From Acanthornis magna (Eukaryota; Chordata; Aves; Passeriformes; Acanthizidae): a stretch of DNA of 64,000 nucleotides. The stretch spans positions 2,553,001 through 2,617,000 of the forward strand of contig JAWUZG010000070.1 of assembly GCA_036785705.1 (NCBI GenBank). Direction: 5' to 3'. This document shows, in pieces, positions 38,588-50,100 of the stretch; positions within the stretch are counted from its first letter, which is position 1; every line of letters starts with the position of its first letter. Below the pieces are notes generated by a model that worked only from the letters and a program-made list of their open reading frames with translations, was not told the DNA's origin and did not search any database. Made by a program: the position numbers and the translations under genes.

Positions 38588-39118
38588 TGAAACCCCACCT
38601 TGAGTCTTGCCGCCAGCTCTGGGGTCCCCAGCATAGGAAGGACACGGAGCTGCTGGAGCAAGTCCAGAGGAGGCCACCAAGGTGATCAGAGGGATGAAGC
38701 CCCTTTGCTATGAAGAAAGGCGGAGAGAATTGGGATTGTTCAGACTGGAAAAGGTTTTGGGGTGACCCAATTGCAGCCTTCCAGCATCTGAAGGGAACTT
38801 ACAGTAAAGAGGAGGAGAGACTACTTAAAAAGAGTGTGTAGTGACAGGAATAGGGGAAATGGGTTCAAATTGACTGAGAATAGGTTTAGATATTAGGCAG
38901 AAATTATTCCCTGTGAGGGTGCTGAGGCCCCGGCACAGGATGCCCAGAGAAGCTGCGGCTACCCCATGATCCCTGGAAGTGTCCAAGGCCAGACTGGACA
39001 GGGCTTGGAGCAACCGGGGAGAGTGGAAAGTGTTCCCGTCCATAGCACAGGGCTGGAATAAGATGATCTTCAGGGTCCCTTCCAGCCCAAGCCATTCTGT
39101 GATTCCATGATTCTATGA
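38588..39118 (+). mobile_element. CR1 LINE fragment, 3' end, plus strand
   Basis: About 530 bases matching the 3' part of an avian CR1 retroposon. It contains CTCTGGGGTCCCCAGCATA, a CTGGAGCAAGTCCAGAGG-like block, GGATGCCCAGAGAAGCTGCG, and a terminal TTCTGTGATTCCATGATTCT close to the 3' repeat of CR1. It is 5'-truncated and diverged, with no reverse transcriptase frame. It lies antisense to ANKRD17 within intron 1, about 70 bases short of the internal CpG island. Confidence 0.93.
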
Positions 39119-39380
39119 AACGGAAACACTGGCACAAATAAAGATTAAAAGAGAGAGAGTTATGGCAGGCAGTGGCTGAAATCCCCGATAATGTGACCGC
39201 AATGTCACCCTCGGGGCTGCGTGTCCCGGAGCCCTCCCGGCGGTGGGGAGCGCCGGTGCCCGGCCCCGTTCGCCCGGGCCCCACCGGGCGCCGCAGCCAC
39301 AACGGCCGGGGAATGGCGGGGGGCCGGCCCCAATGCCCCCCGCGATCCCCCGGCCCCCTTTGTTCGTGCCCCGGCCGTAC

Positions 39381-39413
39381 CTCCAGGATGTCCTCCAGCA
39401 CGTACGCCTCCAT
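39381..39413 (-). CDS. ANKRD17: Candidate alternative first coding exon of ANKRD17 (11 codons)
   Basis: On the minus strand, an ATG at 39413 opens a frame MEAYVLEDILE that ends exactly at a donor, GAG|GTACGGC. The main exon 1 ends with the same nine bases around the junction and also in phase 0 after a Glu codon. Joining to exon 2 reads MEAYVLEDILE-VESFILD without a break. The start has G at -3 and G at +4. A six-codon upstream frame (39435-39452, including stop) precedes it. The product would lack the 123-residue acidic N-terminus, including VRVCDLLLKKK. Splicing and transcription are inferred, not shown; I do not recall a described isoform with this start. Confidence 0.5.
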
Positions 39414-39434
39414 CGCGGCTGCCCGCGCCCCGCC

Positions 39435-39452
39435 TCACCGCGCCGCCGCCAT
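39435..39452 (-). other. Short upstream open frame before the alternative first exon
   Basis: ATG, three GCG codons, CGG and TGA: five residues and a stop, ending 21 bases before the candidate ATG at 39413. If the transcript starts upstream of 39452 it could reduce initiation at the 11-codon exon. It depends wholly on where transcription begins. Confidence 0.35.
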
Positions 39453-40931
39453 GCCCCGCCGCCCCCTCCCTCACGGCCGGGCCCCCCCGCCGCCGGCACG
39501 GGAACAGGAAATGGACCGTTCCACCCCGTGCGCGCCCGGCGCCTACCACCCGCGTGCGGGGGGCGCTGCGCACCGCGCCACTCCCCAGCGCCCATCCTGC
39601 GCCCCTCCGCCAGCACCTCAGGGCTGAAAATATACAGGAATAAACGTAAAAAAGCCGAGCGGAACCAGCTCAGCGTTACGTGTCCCATGGATCATTTCAC
39701 CTCATTCCCCGCCGTGAACTCGCAGGAACCCCAGCCCTTAGATTAGGCGGATCCGTGCCATGCCACATTTGTTTCTGTGCTGTGACCTGCCTTGCCATTA
39801 CACCAAAAGCTCCTGAACCTCTTTTAAGTGCTGCTCCATCAGCTGCCGCCTTTCTAACTGCCCTCATCCCTTCCTCCTCCACGCGGCTCCAGGGTGGCAG
39901 GAATTCCACAAACAGGCTATGACACCGATAGGAAAAGGTACTGACCGCATGGAGCAAGGTCTCCACAACGCAGCTTTAAGAACCATCACCATCTGCCCAC
40001 CAAGACGGGTATCCACTTCTTACCTACACACTTCTCTGCTTCACCCAAAACATCAAGTGGACCAAAAGATGGGATTTTACATATTCCATCAACCCTAGGT
40101 GACAGTGATACAATTCTGCACGCAGCAGGTCAAAATCATGGAGCAATCATACCTGCAGCTCTCAAAATAACTCATTTTCCAGTTCAAAACATGTAGCATA
40201 ATAAATCTTGTCAACCCCACAAAAATCTCCTCTCTCATGATGTCATTTTAGCAGAGTACAAAGGAGTCTAATGGCCAAGGGAATTAAATTCACATTTTGA
40301 CTTGAAGAAATGCACTTGGTTTAATCAATGCTATCTTTTCTAAAAAATACTCTAATTGTTAAAAACGTTCACTTAACAGCAAGAATATTCTTACCTGGAT
40401 TTAGGAAGCTGGCCAGACTGGCTAATAACATCACAAAGAGAAATTCTAGTTGATCAGTATAAATTTTAGGAAAGGCTACATTCTTCCATTTAAAAATGTT
40501 ATTCAACCACCAAAAATGGGAATTATATCCTACTCACTCTATCAAAAGTCCCTCATTTTATATAAACTCAACACCTGCCCGTACTATTTTTCCACTTTAG
40601 GGAAGATTTTACACTGGTTTTACAAGAATTAATTCAAGGAAGAACCACAGAACAATATTCCCTGGTTCCTCTAGAGTCATGCTTTTAGGGCAGCATTTCT
40701 AACAACCCCAGCAGCTTCCAACTGTTCCTGTGTACATGAAATCCAGCAATAACACACAAACATTAGCCCAAGTACAAAGCTGTCCCTGACAGCTTGAAGG
40801 ATTTCTTTGTATATATATATAAAAAAAGAAAAAAGAAAAACCAGCCACCACCTCCCACATAACACTCATGTCTCAAAAGACACGTTATTCAGTCTTCTGA
40901 GCCTCAGAAAGAATTAACAGATACCTTATAT

Positions 40932-41100
40932 CACACACACACAAAAATCCCAAAAAACCAAACAAACCCCCCCCAAAACAAAACACAAACAAAACCAAAA
41001 AACCAAATTAAAAAACCAAACCAAACAAACAAAAACAAAAAAAATCCCCCCAAAACAACCCTAAAAAACGCCCAAAACCAACTACACCTTAAAACACACA
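40932..41100. repeat. A/C-rich low-complexity tract in intron 1
   Basis: About 170 bases made almost only of A and C, in irregular units such as AAACAAAACC and CAAAC. On the sense strand of ANKRD17 this is a G/T-rich run. It is the longest of three such tracts; the shorter ones are near 2284-2346 and 23565-23635. Confidence 0.85.
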
Positions 41101-44100
41101 ACTTAGCACTGAGTTAGATACTTCACACATGACACCACTGAAAACATTTTCAAATGGAAAGACAGCATTACACAGGAACAAAAACAGCTGTCTGTTCCAC
41201 ACAGGGCAAACTGAATGGCCTCGTCTCCTCCAGCTCTACAAAACAAGCACAAGATTTTCAGGAGAAGGAACAGAATCACCTCCAGAGCTGGACCATTTCC
41301 CACCCAGCTTGGGAAACTACAGAGTCCTGTCTGCAACGGCATCACTTTATTTACAAAACCCTAAGCCAAAGAGTAATTCAGAGCTTCCCTTACACCATGA
41401 GAGACGCGAGGTCTCAGGTTCTGTGCATGAGCCATGAGGGCAGGGAAGAACCTGCCTGGCACTGAAAGCAAGTCACCCTCAACATTCCAAATTTCACACT
41501 CATAACCTCAATAACCTCAACACCCAATCCCTCCTCCTCTGCCCTGGCCCACCTTAATATGCAGCTCTCTGGTGCTGGCTTAGAAAGCAGCATTTATTTG
41601 CCAAATGATATCTCATACTTTCTTTTCATACTTCAAAAATATTTATAGTATGGAATAACAAATTCCAAAAAGCCCATCCCCGACTCCTTATGCTTTACTG
41701 AAGATCTCATAGTGGTGTAAAGTAAAGGTTTTAACGTATGCTTCCACTCTGTTCCTGAAAAATAAATAAAGAAAATAAAAGAGAACTTTCTAGGGGAAAA
41801 CCAAAAAAATATTTAGACCCTTGTGATTAATTTCTTTGGCATTTCTACTGTGTGATTTTGGGTTTTACACACAGGTCAGGAAATACATCTTCAATTCTAC
41901 ACAGGTAAACACAAACCCATTTCTTCCTTGTTTCCAAGTCCAGCTCTAGGAATTACTTGAACCGTTTAATTAAATACGATAAAACCCATTATCTCTTCAA
42001 AACATCTCAGCTCCTACTTATTTAGCTTTATGCTGAAGGGCATGATCCTTTCAGTGCCCTCATTTATTACCATCCACTACTAAAAATCAGCCTTTTCTCC
42101 TGATCAAGAGGTACCCTAAAACCATGCAGCTGTCTGAGCTGTGTCCATCCATCATGTCCCTTACACTCAGTGATCCTAAAACACACAAAACCCTTCTGTT
42201 GCCCACACAGAAGGTGGGAGAGAGAGAATATCTGATGTGCAGCTTGAGGAGACAGTCTTAAAAACAGGGAACAAAGTCCTATTTCAAGCCACATGAAGCA
42301 TGTTAAACCAAGGGGAACCCTGAGAGTGTTCTGGGAAAAGCAAAGCTAAGGATGGGTACAAATCAAGGTTGATTTAGTCTGCACCGCGTTCCCCACACAG
42401 CACTGGTAACTACGTGGAAATGACCAAAGGGAGAATAAAAACCTCCACAAGAACACAGTTGTTCATGCAGAGCGGAGCTGTACACGCTCAAGAGCTCACA
42501 GACAGTTTTTAAGAAGATTTTTCATTCCAACCTTCCAGTACCATGCAAGCCACCACGAATTTTGAACTGGCATCACGTCACCCTGAAGCACAAGCATTTC
42601 AACCATTGATCCGAGACAGATTCTGGCACCCAGAAATGTGAGCATTGAACAATTGATCAGACAATTCCCACTCTTATATCACAAAAGCACATTGTTATCT
42701 ATTTACAGCTGATCGAGCAGTACTGGTCACCAACTGTCCCAAAGCATATAAACACACTTTTTTTGTGTGTTTTCAGAGCCACAGAGCACAGTGTCAAGGT
42801 TGGGTTGTTGAAACCCTGCCCCATGCAGCTACTAATACCTTATTCAGCAAAATCATGAGGTGCATTAATTACTAAAAAAATCAAATTATTCTGAGAAGAA
42901 AAAAGGAGAGTTGAAAACAGGCCTTGAATACAGGGTTCAAGAGTTGTTCAATGAGAGATGAATACAGAATAAATTATCACTCAGTTATCCCCTTTAGCAA
43001 GCTTTCCCAAGTATTTCCCTTTACAGAAGTAGGTAGACAGACAGAATCCAAAAGTTCCTGAGACAGTTAAGACAAAAAAACAGAGTGAGTTTCCAGCCCA
43101 AATTTTGTGACATACTGATTATCTGCCAAATGTAGAGTGCCAAAAGGCAAAAGCCCCACCACTGTAATATGGAAACCTTGAAAGTTGAGGTACCTATCAC
43201 AATGAAAAAATCCAAACAAGATACACTTACAAACACAAGATGAGCATTTCACATTAATTAGAAATACCCTTGAAATCAGAAAACTCAGTTAATTCAGTAA
43301 GGGAAAAATCCCATCATTAAAACATTCAAATAACCAAGTTTCCTTTTCTAACATGAAATAAAAAACCATGACAGGATACAGGAGCAGTTGTTGATATCCG
43401 AGAAAAATACTTGATGGTGCAAGGAATATCCAGATAGATTTTTCAAAGGCTGCTTCAAACTTGTGTTGGGCCCAATTCTTCCTTTTTTAGAGTGAAGATA
43501 GTCCCACCCACATTCATTTTGCTGGACTGAGTCCAGTTCTCCTTATCTGCTCTTAGAAAAAAAACAGTTTTTCAAGTCAGAACTGAATGTTTCCCCAAAC
43601 AGACCCCAAAAGAGTACCCCTAAGGGTACTCCACTGCTCCAGATAAATGGACTAAGATTTATCAACCTTCATTAGGAACTACGGCCCCAGCTGTGCCTAC
43701 CACTTGCAGCTCTCCATCATATCAGTATAACCACTAAGACACCAAAAATGTTCTTCTCTGCTACTTCTTATACCATCTTTTCTTTCCTAAATACAAAAAT
43801 CTTGTTATAGCCCAAAAGCATAATCTCTGCTTTGTGGCAGTTTGCACCACTTGGTGCAATTTTTAAGGTTCCTTCGTTCTATGTCAATCCAAAACAAAAT
43901 GAGCTTTAAACCTACTGTTTCAGGTTCTCTCTCCAGAGAGGTTCATCCAACTCCCTCTTCTAGCTCCTCGGTGGTTACATAAAAGCAAGTGAGTCCAAAC
44001 CCAAACCTCAGGCAGCGCTTGAAGCCATAACCCCCATCTGTTTTTTCGATTTTCACATTGTATATTGGTTTCTTTTTCTTCACTTTTTGCAGCAATCGCA

Positions 44101-47100
44101 GCTCTGCAGTTGTCACCCTGACTAAATTTCCAACATCCTTCAGGCAAGTGCTTTAGTGAATTTCAAATAAAAGAAACCTACTTTCGTCCTTTCATTTTCA
44201 TTATTGGCGTGAGGATGAGCAGGGATGATGGGCTTTAACCTGATAACTACTGAAGACATACTTTTATTCTGATTTTTTTATTCCCTTGGCCTTATAATTC
44301 AGTGTCTCTCTCTGAGCATTTCAACTTTCTTGCCAAAAGCTGCAGTGGAGCTTTCACGCGAGTTTTACAGTCACAAGATGATCCTTGCTGCCCATTCTCA
44401 TTACCACACCCCCTTTGATTCAGCTCCCTCACCTCCCACAGACAAGGAAACTTTGATAACAAAGCCACACATTTTTCTTCTCTAGCAACCATGTAACAAC
44501 TTTTTTTGACCATCCAAAATGATTTCCCACTCAAAAACTAATTTTTCTGCCAGACAGATCTTTCATTTCTCTCCAGCCTATTTTTCCCTTGGCCTAGGGC
44601 AGCAGCAAGGCATTCCAGACCCTTCTGACACATTCACTGTTTTCTGTTCAGTTAGCATTACTCAGCTTGGTAAAGAGGCAAAGTTGGAAAGGATGAAATT
44701 CTAATCCTTATGGGGTCCTTGAAATCTAGGTTTTCCATAGTTCCAGGGAAACTAGGATCTTGAAAAGGTGTCTGACTTAGCTACCTTTGAAAGCACCACA
44801 ATTAACATATCCTGAGGTTTTTTACACCCATTTTAAAGACTACATAACACTAAAAAGGTCTCAAGACTGAGTGCTGACAAGAGACTCAGATAGTTATGAC
44901 CTGTCTGATGAAGTTACTTCCACAGTTCCCTTCATAAAACCTCCTCGGATCTGTTCTTCCTAAACAGAAGCACTACACTACGGAAGTTGACTTGGCAGCT
45001 TGCATGAACTGTCAGGATGAGGTGGGATCAGGGAATACAAGGACTCCATGCCCAGAGAAGCGTTCTCTAAGAGGTGGAGACATCCTCCTAGTAATAGCTG
45101 GGGAATTAGGAATTTCAGCATTCCAGCTCCATGACCATTTTATAGATGATTTCTCATTCAAGCGTCAATTAAAAAGGCGATTAATTCCACAATTGAATTA
45201 AGAGTTAGCACCATCATGCTAGGAAGGAAGAGTAATATAAGGATTCACTAACAGATCATACAAGCTCGGCCCAAAAGCACTCAGTTTATAGCACTTTTCC
45301 CAGGAACCTGAAGACAGGGAATATCAAAAGCAAGCTCTGTCTGGAGTGAGACTGCAACACTCCAGTCAAGAGTCACGAGCTAATCATCTTCATTTTATCA
45401 GCAGTCTCTTATTCTTACACCATCCATCTCCAGACAGAAGCTAGATGCACAATAAAAAACCATTTCTGAATTAATTCTTTATCTCTGCCTAAATGCATCT
45501 GACACCTGAGCAGTTTTATAGCCCAGTAAGCAAGCAGCATCCTGGCACGGAGAGAGACAAACCCTGCTCATCAGCCAGGAGCCTCCCGCCCTGGTCAGTG
45601 CTCATCAGCCCTGTTCTTTTGGATTTCAACTCCCTAAGGCAAACCTGAGCATGGAAAAAGGAGGAAAGAAAGTATCTTTACTCATCCACAGCACTGCCCT
45701 GAAGATTAACTGAACCAGAACATCATTAAAAAGCAACCGTGTGAAGATAGCCCCTGTGATTTTGCTAAGGAGGAACTGCCCAATGCAAATGCAAATGTAT
45801 CTGACAAAAGATGAAAAAGGGAGACAAAATTATGTGAGCATTTTAAAAGGGTTTTTCAGCAGAGGTGTAAGACTACTGGCACACATTTTTGTCTAAGGGG
45901 AGCTTTCTATAAGAGAGCTTCCTTTAAGTAAGCCATAAAGTAAACCTGGGAAGTGTTCACTGGGTAATACAATGACCCAAGTCCTTGGGCCAAGGACTTT
46001 GAACACACTAAAGAACTCTGGGTTTGGGATAAACACAAGTGAAATGAGGGACACGGTCAGAACAGACAACTTGGGACATGGAAGATCCTTCTTAAAATGA
46101 ATGAACATATATTCCTTTCTCATTCCACATGTGAAATACTGGTGACAGAAAAGCTGTGTGTAATGAGACAGCATGTACAGTCCAACAACATTCATACCAA
46201 CGCCTCTCAAATCTTAAGGCAGGTACTAATCCAAGATATCTGCACACTAGCACATGAAAATTTGAGTGCAAGTTCTTGAAAAGTTTTTAAGTGCAGACAT
46301 GTTCCCTACAGAGGGTTAGGAAACCTTCAACCAGGAAAAGCCACTTCTTAGGACAAAGTCTCCTTCTTTTCAAGTAGCCCTGTTCATCATTTACTTCTAT
46401 GCATAAATTCTAATAAAGTGAATATTATATCAAGTATTTTCACATCAAATTCTAATCCAGAATCTGCAGGATCGGGATGTCCCTGTCTTCCTTTTCCTGG
46501 CTGTGAACCAGATGGTTGTTTCAACAGCTCTATATTCAGATAGGCTGTTCATAATTAATTTGGACTTGGTTAATACCAGATTTTGAAACCTATTCCAAAA
46601 GCAGGAACCGGAACAATATACTTTATGTTTCTTTCTTTTACAAAACTCTCCATAATCCGAGTTACTCAGCATCTTCAAATTCACAGACTAAAATGGCTGG
46701 AAAATCTACTCCATTCATTGACAGCAATATCAAGCCTGGAATTTAACAGAGAAAGCTGTTAGATAAGGCTGAAGAGGGAAAAATACATAAGCGGAATAAA
46801 AAATTAGACATTACTGTAATTTCTATTTTCTTTTAATATGGTTGTTCATTTCCTTTTGCATCTGAGGTTACCTGGAAGATCAAGACAGACTGGGGACCAC
46901 ACAGGACAACTCCCAGCATTTACTACCAGTGTAGCTGGACCAGCTACACATGGAAACACTTCTAGCTGAACACTGAAGTTTAATACCTCCTGTTCCCCAT
47001 CTCTTCTTTGTTGGGCCTTCAGAAATAAAATCACAGGTCCAGTTGATCTCAGATTACCAGACGATACAACATTTAACTCACAAACATTTGCCCTCAATTC

Positions 47101-50100
47101 AAGATGTGCTTGCAATAAGAGCCTGATTTTAGCCCAAGACTAACCCTAAAGGCTTTCAAGAGTCCGACCAAAAAAAAAGGCCTCCTCAACAGCATGGCTA
47201 AACCCCTCACTGCCTTAGCAGGCGAGTTGAGGTCCCCTGTCAACTCAACACACAGCCCCCGCCCCCGCACAGCAGAACCTCTTCCCCTCCACCACATTTA
47301 AATTATAATTATATTAATTTAAATTATATCATACACACAGACCCTGAAGGAATTATTTCACTCTAACTGAGTTTAATAAATGCTTTGGAAGTTGACAAAA
47401 AGTTTTTTTTAAAAATTAAGTATCTTCTGGACTGGGTGCATGCTACTTTTGTTACGAAATCAATTGCTTGAGTTATTTCTATTTACAAGTATTCCGATGT
47501 TTTTTGGAAAGGCTGCATACTCTGAAACAGCCAATTCTGGATTACAATAAAAGCCACCATCGAAAACGTCTGCCTTTCTTGAAAACATTTTGGCAATTTT
47601 TTTCTAACGTAATTTTTTTTTAAATGAAGTTCATTGAGAGTTCTACCGGTAACCTTACTTCAAGTCTAATTCACTCAAGGAAGTACTTATTGGGTGTCAC
47701 TACACACACTTCTTCAACACCAGTAAATTATTATCGTACGATTTTTGAAGGCCTAACCGAGGTTTTGGCCATACTCTGACGTAACTAAGCAGTGCTGGGA
47801 CACAACAGCCCACAGCTGTTCCAAAGCACAGGAGGAATCAGAATCCATATCAACTTTCATAACAAACACAGCACTTGGCACAGCTGTTCCACCAGTGCTC
47901 AGCTACAGAGGGCACAGAGACAGAGACTCCCCCCTGTTGGCAGAGGTAAGCTGTTAAGCCAACCCATGACACTGTGCCATTCTCTATCCGAAGTATTTTT
48001 GCAGAACCCAACTGTGGTGCAGGTACTAGCATGTTTCTGAAATCCACCTCAACTTAAAGACAATAGTAAATTTTCTCAACTCGAAGACACAAGTGCATCT
48101 AGAGTGATTTTACACAGAACTGTAGACATTTCCCCCTCATGCAAGCTCCAGAAAAGCCCTTTTCTGAGGTTTAGCATAAAAAGTTGGCCACTATATTTAT
48201 CCCTGAGGAGTTCCTTGATCAAGCTGATTCTCCACAAAAATACCAGCATGCTGTTATGCCAACTTTCACTTCTGTTAGTGACGGAGATGGACAGAAGGCA
48301 TATGTTCATCCATGGAGCAGACTGTTACGTTCAAAGTGCTTTTTTTCTTTAAACCAGCTTGGCTTTTTTGTGTTATGATCACAATTGTGCTTTGTGACTT
48401 TTGTAGTCAATCTCCTAAGTGACTCCTTTGCTGCACTGCACTAAGTGACACAAAAGTGATGGTGACAAACCAAAATGCTGCAGTATTTTAATAAAATCCT
48501 GCTTAATTTCTCTCTTTCTCCCTATCCTTAATACACTGCTTTCAAGAACTTGAACAAATACCAGAGACAAAAGTCAGTGCTGATTTTATCTGAAGCTCTA
48601 AGTTTTTAAGCTACACATACAAAAAAAGAATTCTGTGTGATTTATCTGTTCCAGCCACTTTCAAATAGAAGATCCAGAGGAAGTGTCAAGAGGACCAGTT
48701 TGCCCTCGAAGACAAAAATTCTCACTGATCTGTACCGTTCTTACCAATTGGAGACCTCAGAAACAATGCAAGTGTTTTCTATGACAGGCATTTAAATGAA
48801 CTATCCCACCGAAAGAGGCAGTGCTCATCCTCCTCCCTGCCTGAGTTCCTGCTCTTCGCTGTGTCAGCACAAGCTCTTGTGCCTGACAAACTGGATCCAG
48901 GAACTGATCAACTGGAAACGTGTTTTTTCTGTTGCTGAGGTTTTTTTTTTTCCAACGAGATCATTTCCCAAGTGGCTGGGAGGAGCATTGAATGTCTCTT
49001 TATTTTTTTTCCTTCCTCCAAGCCCAACTCCCCCAACTTTAGTGGGATTAGTACCCACGCTGATGCAGGGGCTGAACAGCACTGAGAGCACTTGAGGAAA
49101 AAAATCTAAGTCACATCATGACTTGAAAATTTCATCTTCATTAAAGCATTGTTCCCCATTCTGTGGAGGAGAACAATTCACACCTGCAGAACAGCTTCAA
49201 GAGGAAAATTCCACTGGCAAAGCATTTCAGGACAAGACTGAACAAAAGGCAAGAATACCTGAAGTTTGGAAATGGGAAAGCTCCAGGACAGGAAAACACG
49301 TGAGTCACCTGCCAGACAGAGATACACAAGGGAGCTCCAGCTTCTCCTAAAATGTTTAGTTTTTTTCTTGTGTGTGGGAAGAACAGGGAGGTACAGCTGG
49401 GAGGGTAAGAATGACCTTCCTCCTCTTATCTCTGAATCACTCCCTGCCCGAGAGGGGAGTTTCAGATACTCCCCTTCTGCTGGGGATGTAATGCCCAAAA
49501 CTGCTTCTGCACAGCTGGACAGATTACAGACTTAGAAACAGCCATTTGTTGTTCATCAGGGCAAGGGAAGCAAGCCTGAGTCCAAATACAAGGCAGTCCC
49601 CTTAGCAGAGGTTTGAACTTGTATTACTGTGTGCAAGATGCCTTCAATTTTAACCAAAAAATAAAAAATCTAGACACCTTTTGATTGTTTCAAGTTGAAC
49701 TTAAGGAGAATGGAAGCCAAACCCCCAAACTGATATTCTAAATAGCAATATTTCATCGTATTTCTTAATATTCCAACATCTTTATAGCTGTTTTCTACCT
49801 CTGAGCAGCTGCCTATTTGGACACGTTATCCACTCTTGATTAATACCACATAAACTATTGGGGTGTGGGGAGGAAAAAACATAAAATCAAGGTTTACTTC
49901 AGCTCATTTCCTAGAATACACCATTATACTCCTGGAATTTGAGGATGCAGGTAAAATACAGAAGAGGACTAACTCCTGTACATCAAACACCAGTAATCTG
50001 AATTTGTCAAAAACTGCTTTGGGTAACACCAACACAATCATCCTAACGACAACATCCAGACTAAAAGAAAACAGTGCAAGCACAACTAAGGATGTGTTTA

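Larger units (their letters stand above)
39185..39610. promoter_or_regulatory. Second CpG island, inside ANKRD17 intron 1
   Basis: About 425 bases of dense CpG and high GC in an otherwise AT-rich 35-kb intron, about 17 kb downstream of exon 1. It contains GC-box-like runs, an ETS-like AGGAA core at about 39505, and the candidate first exon below. No TATA box was seen. Such islands usually mark promoters, and the minus-strand donor at 39380 fits one for ANKRD17. A promoter for an unannotated transcript on the plus strand is an alternative. Confidence 0.65.

Noticed and set aside
38904..39413. A 169-codon minus-strand frame starting at the alternative ATG
   Set aside because: After 11 codons it runs through the splice donor, the rest of the GC-rich island and then the antisense of a CR1 fragment. 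Only the first 11 codons look meaningful.
39113..39746. Several overlapping 120-190-codon frames on both strands of the internal CpG island
   Set aside because: Composition-driven Arg/Pro/Gly/Ala-rich frames with no domain; they overlap each other on both strands.
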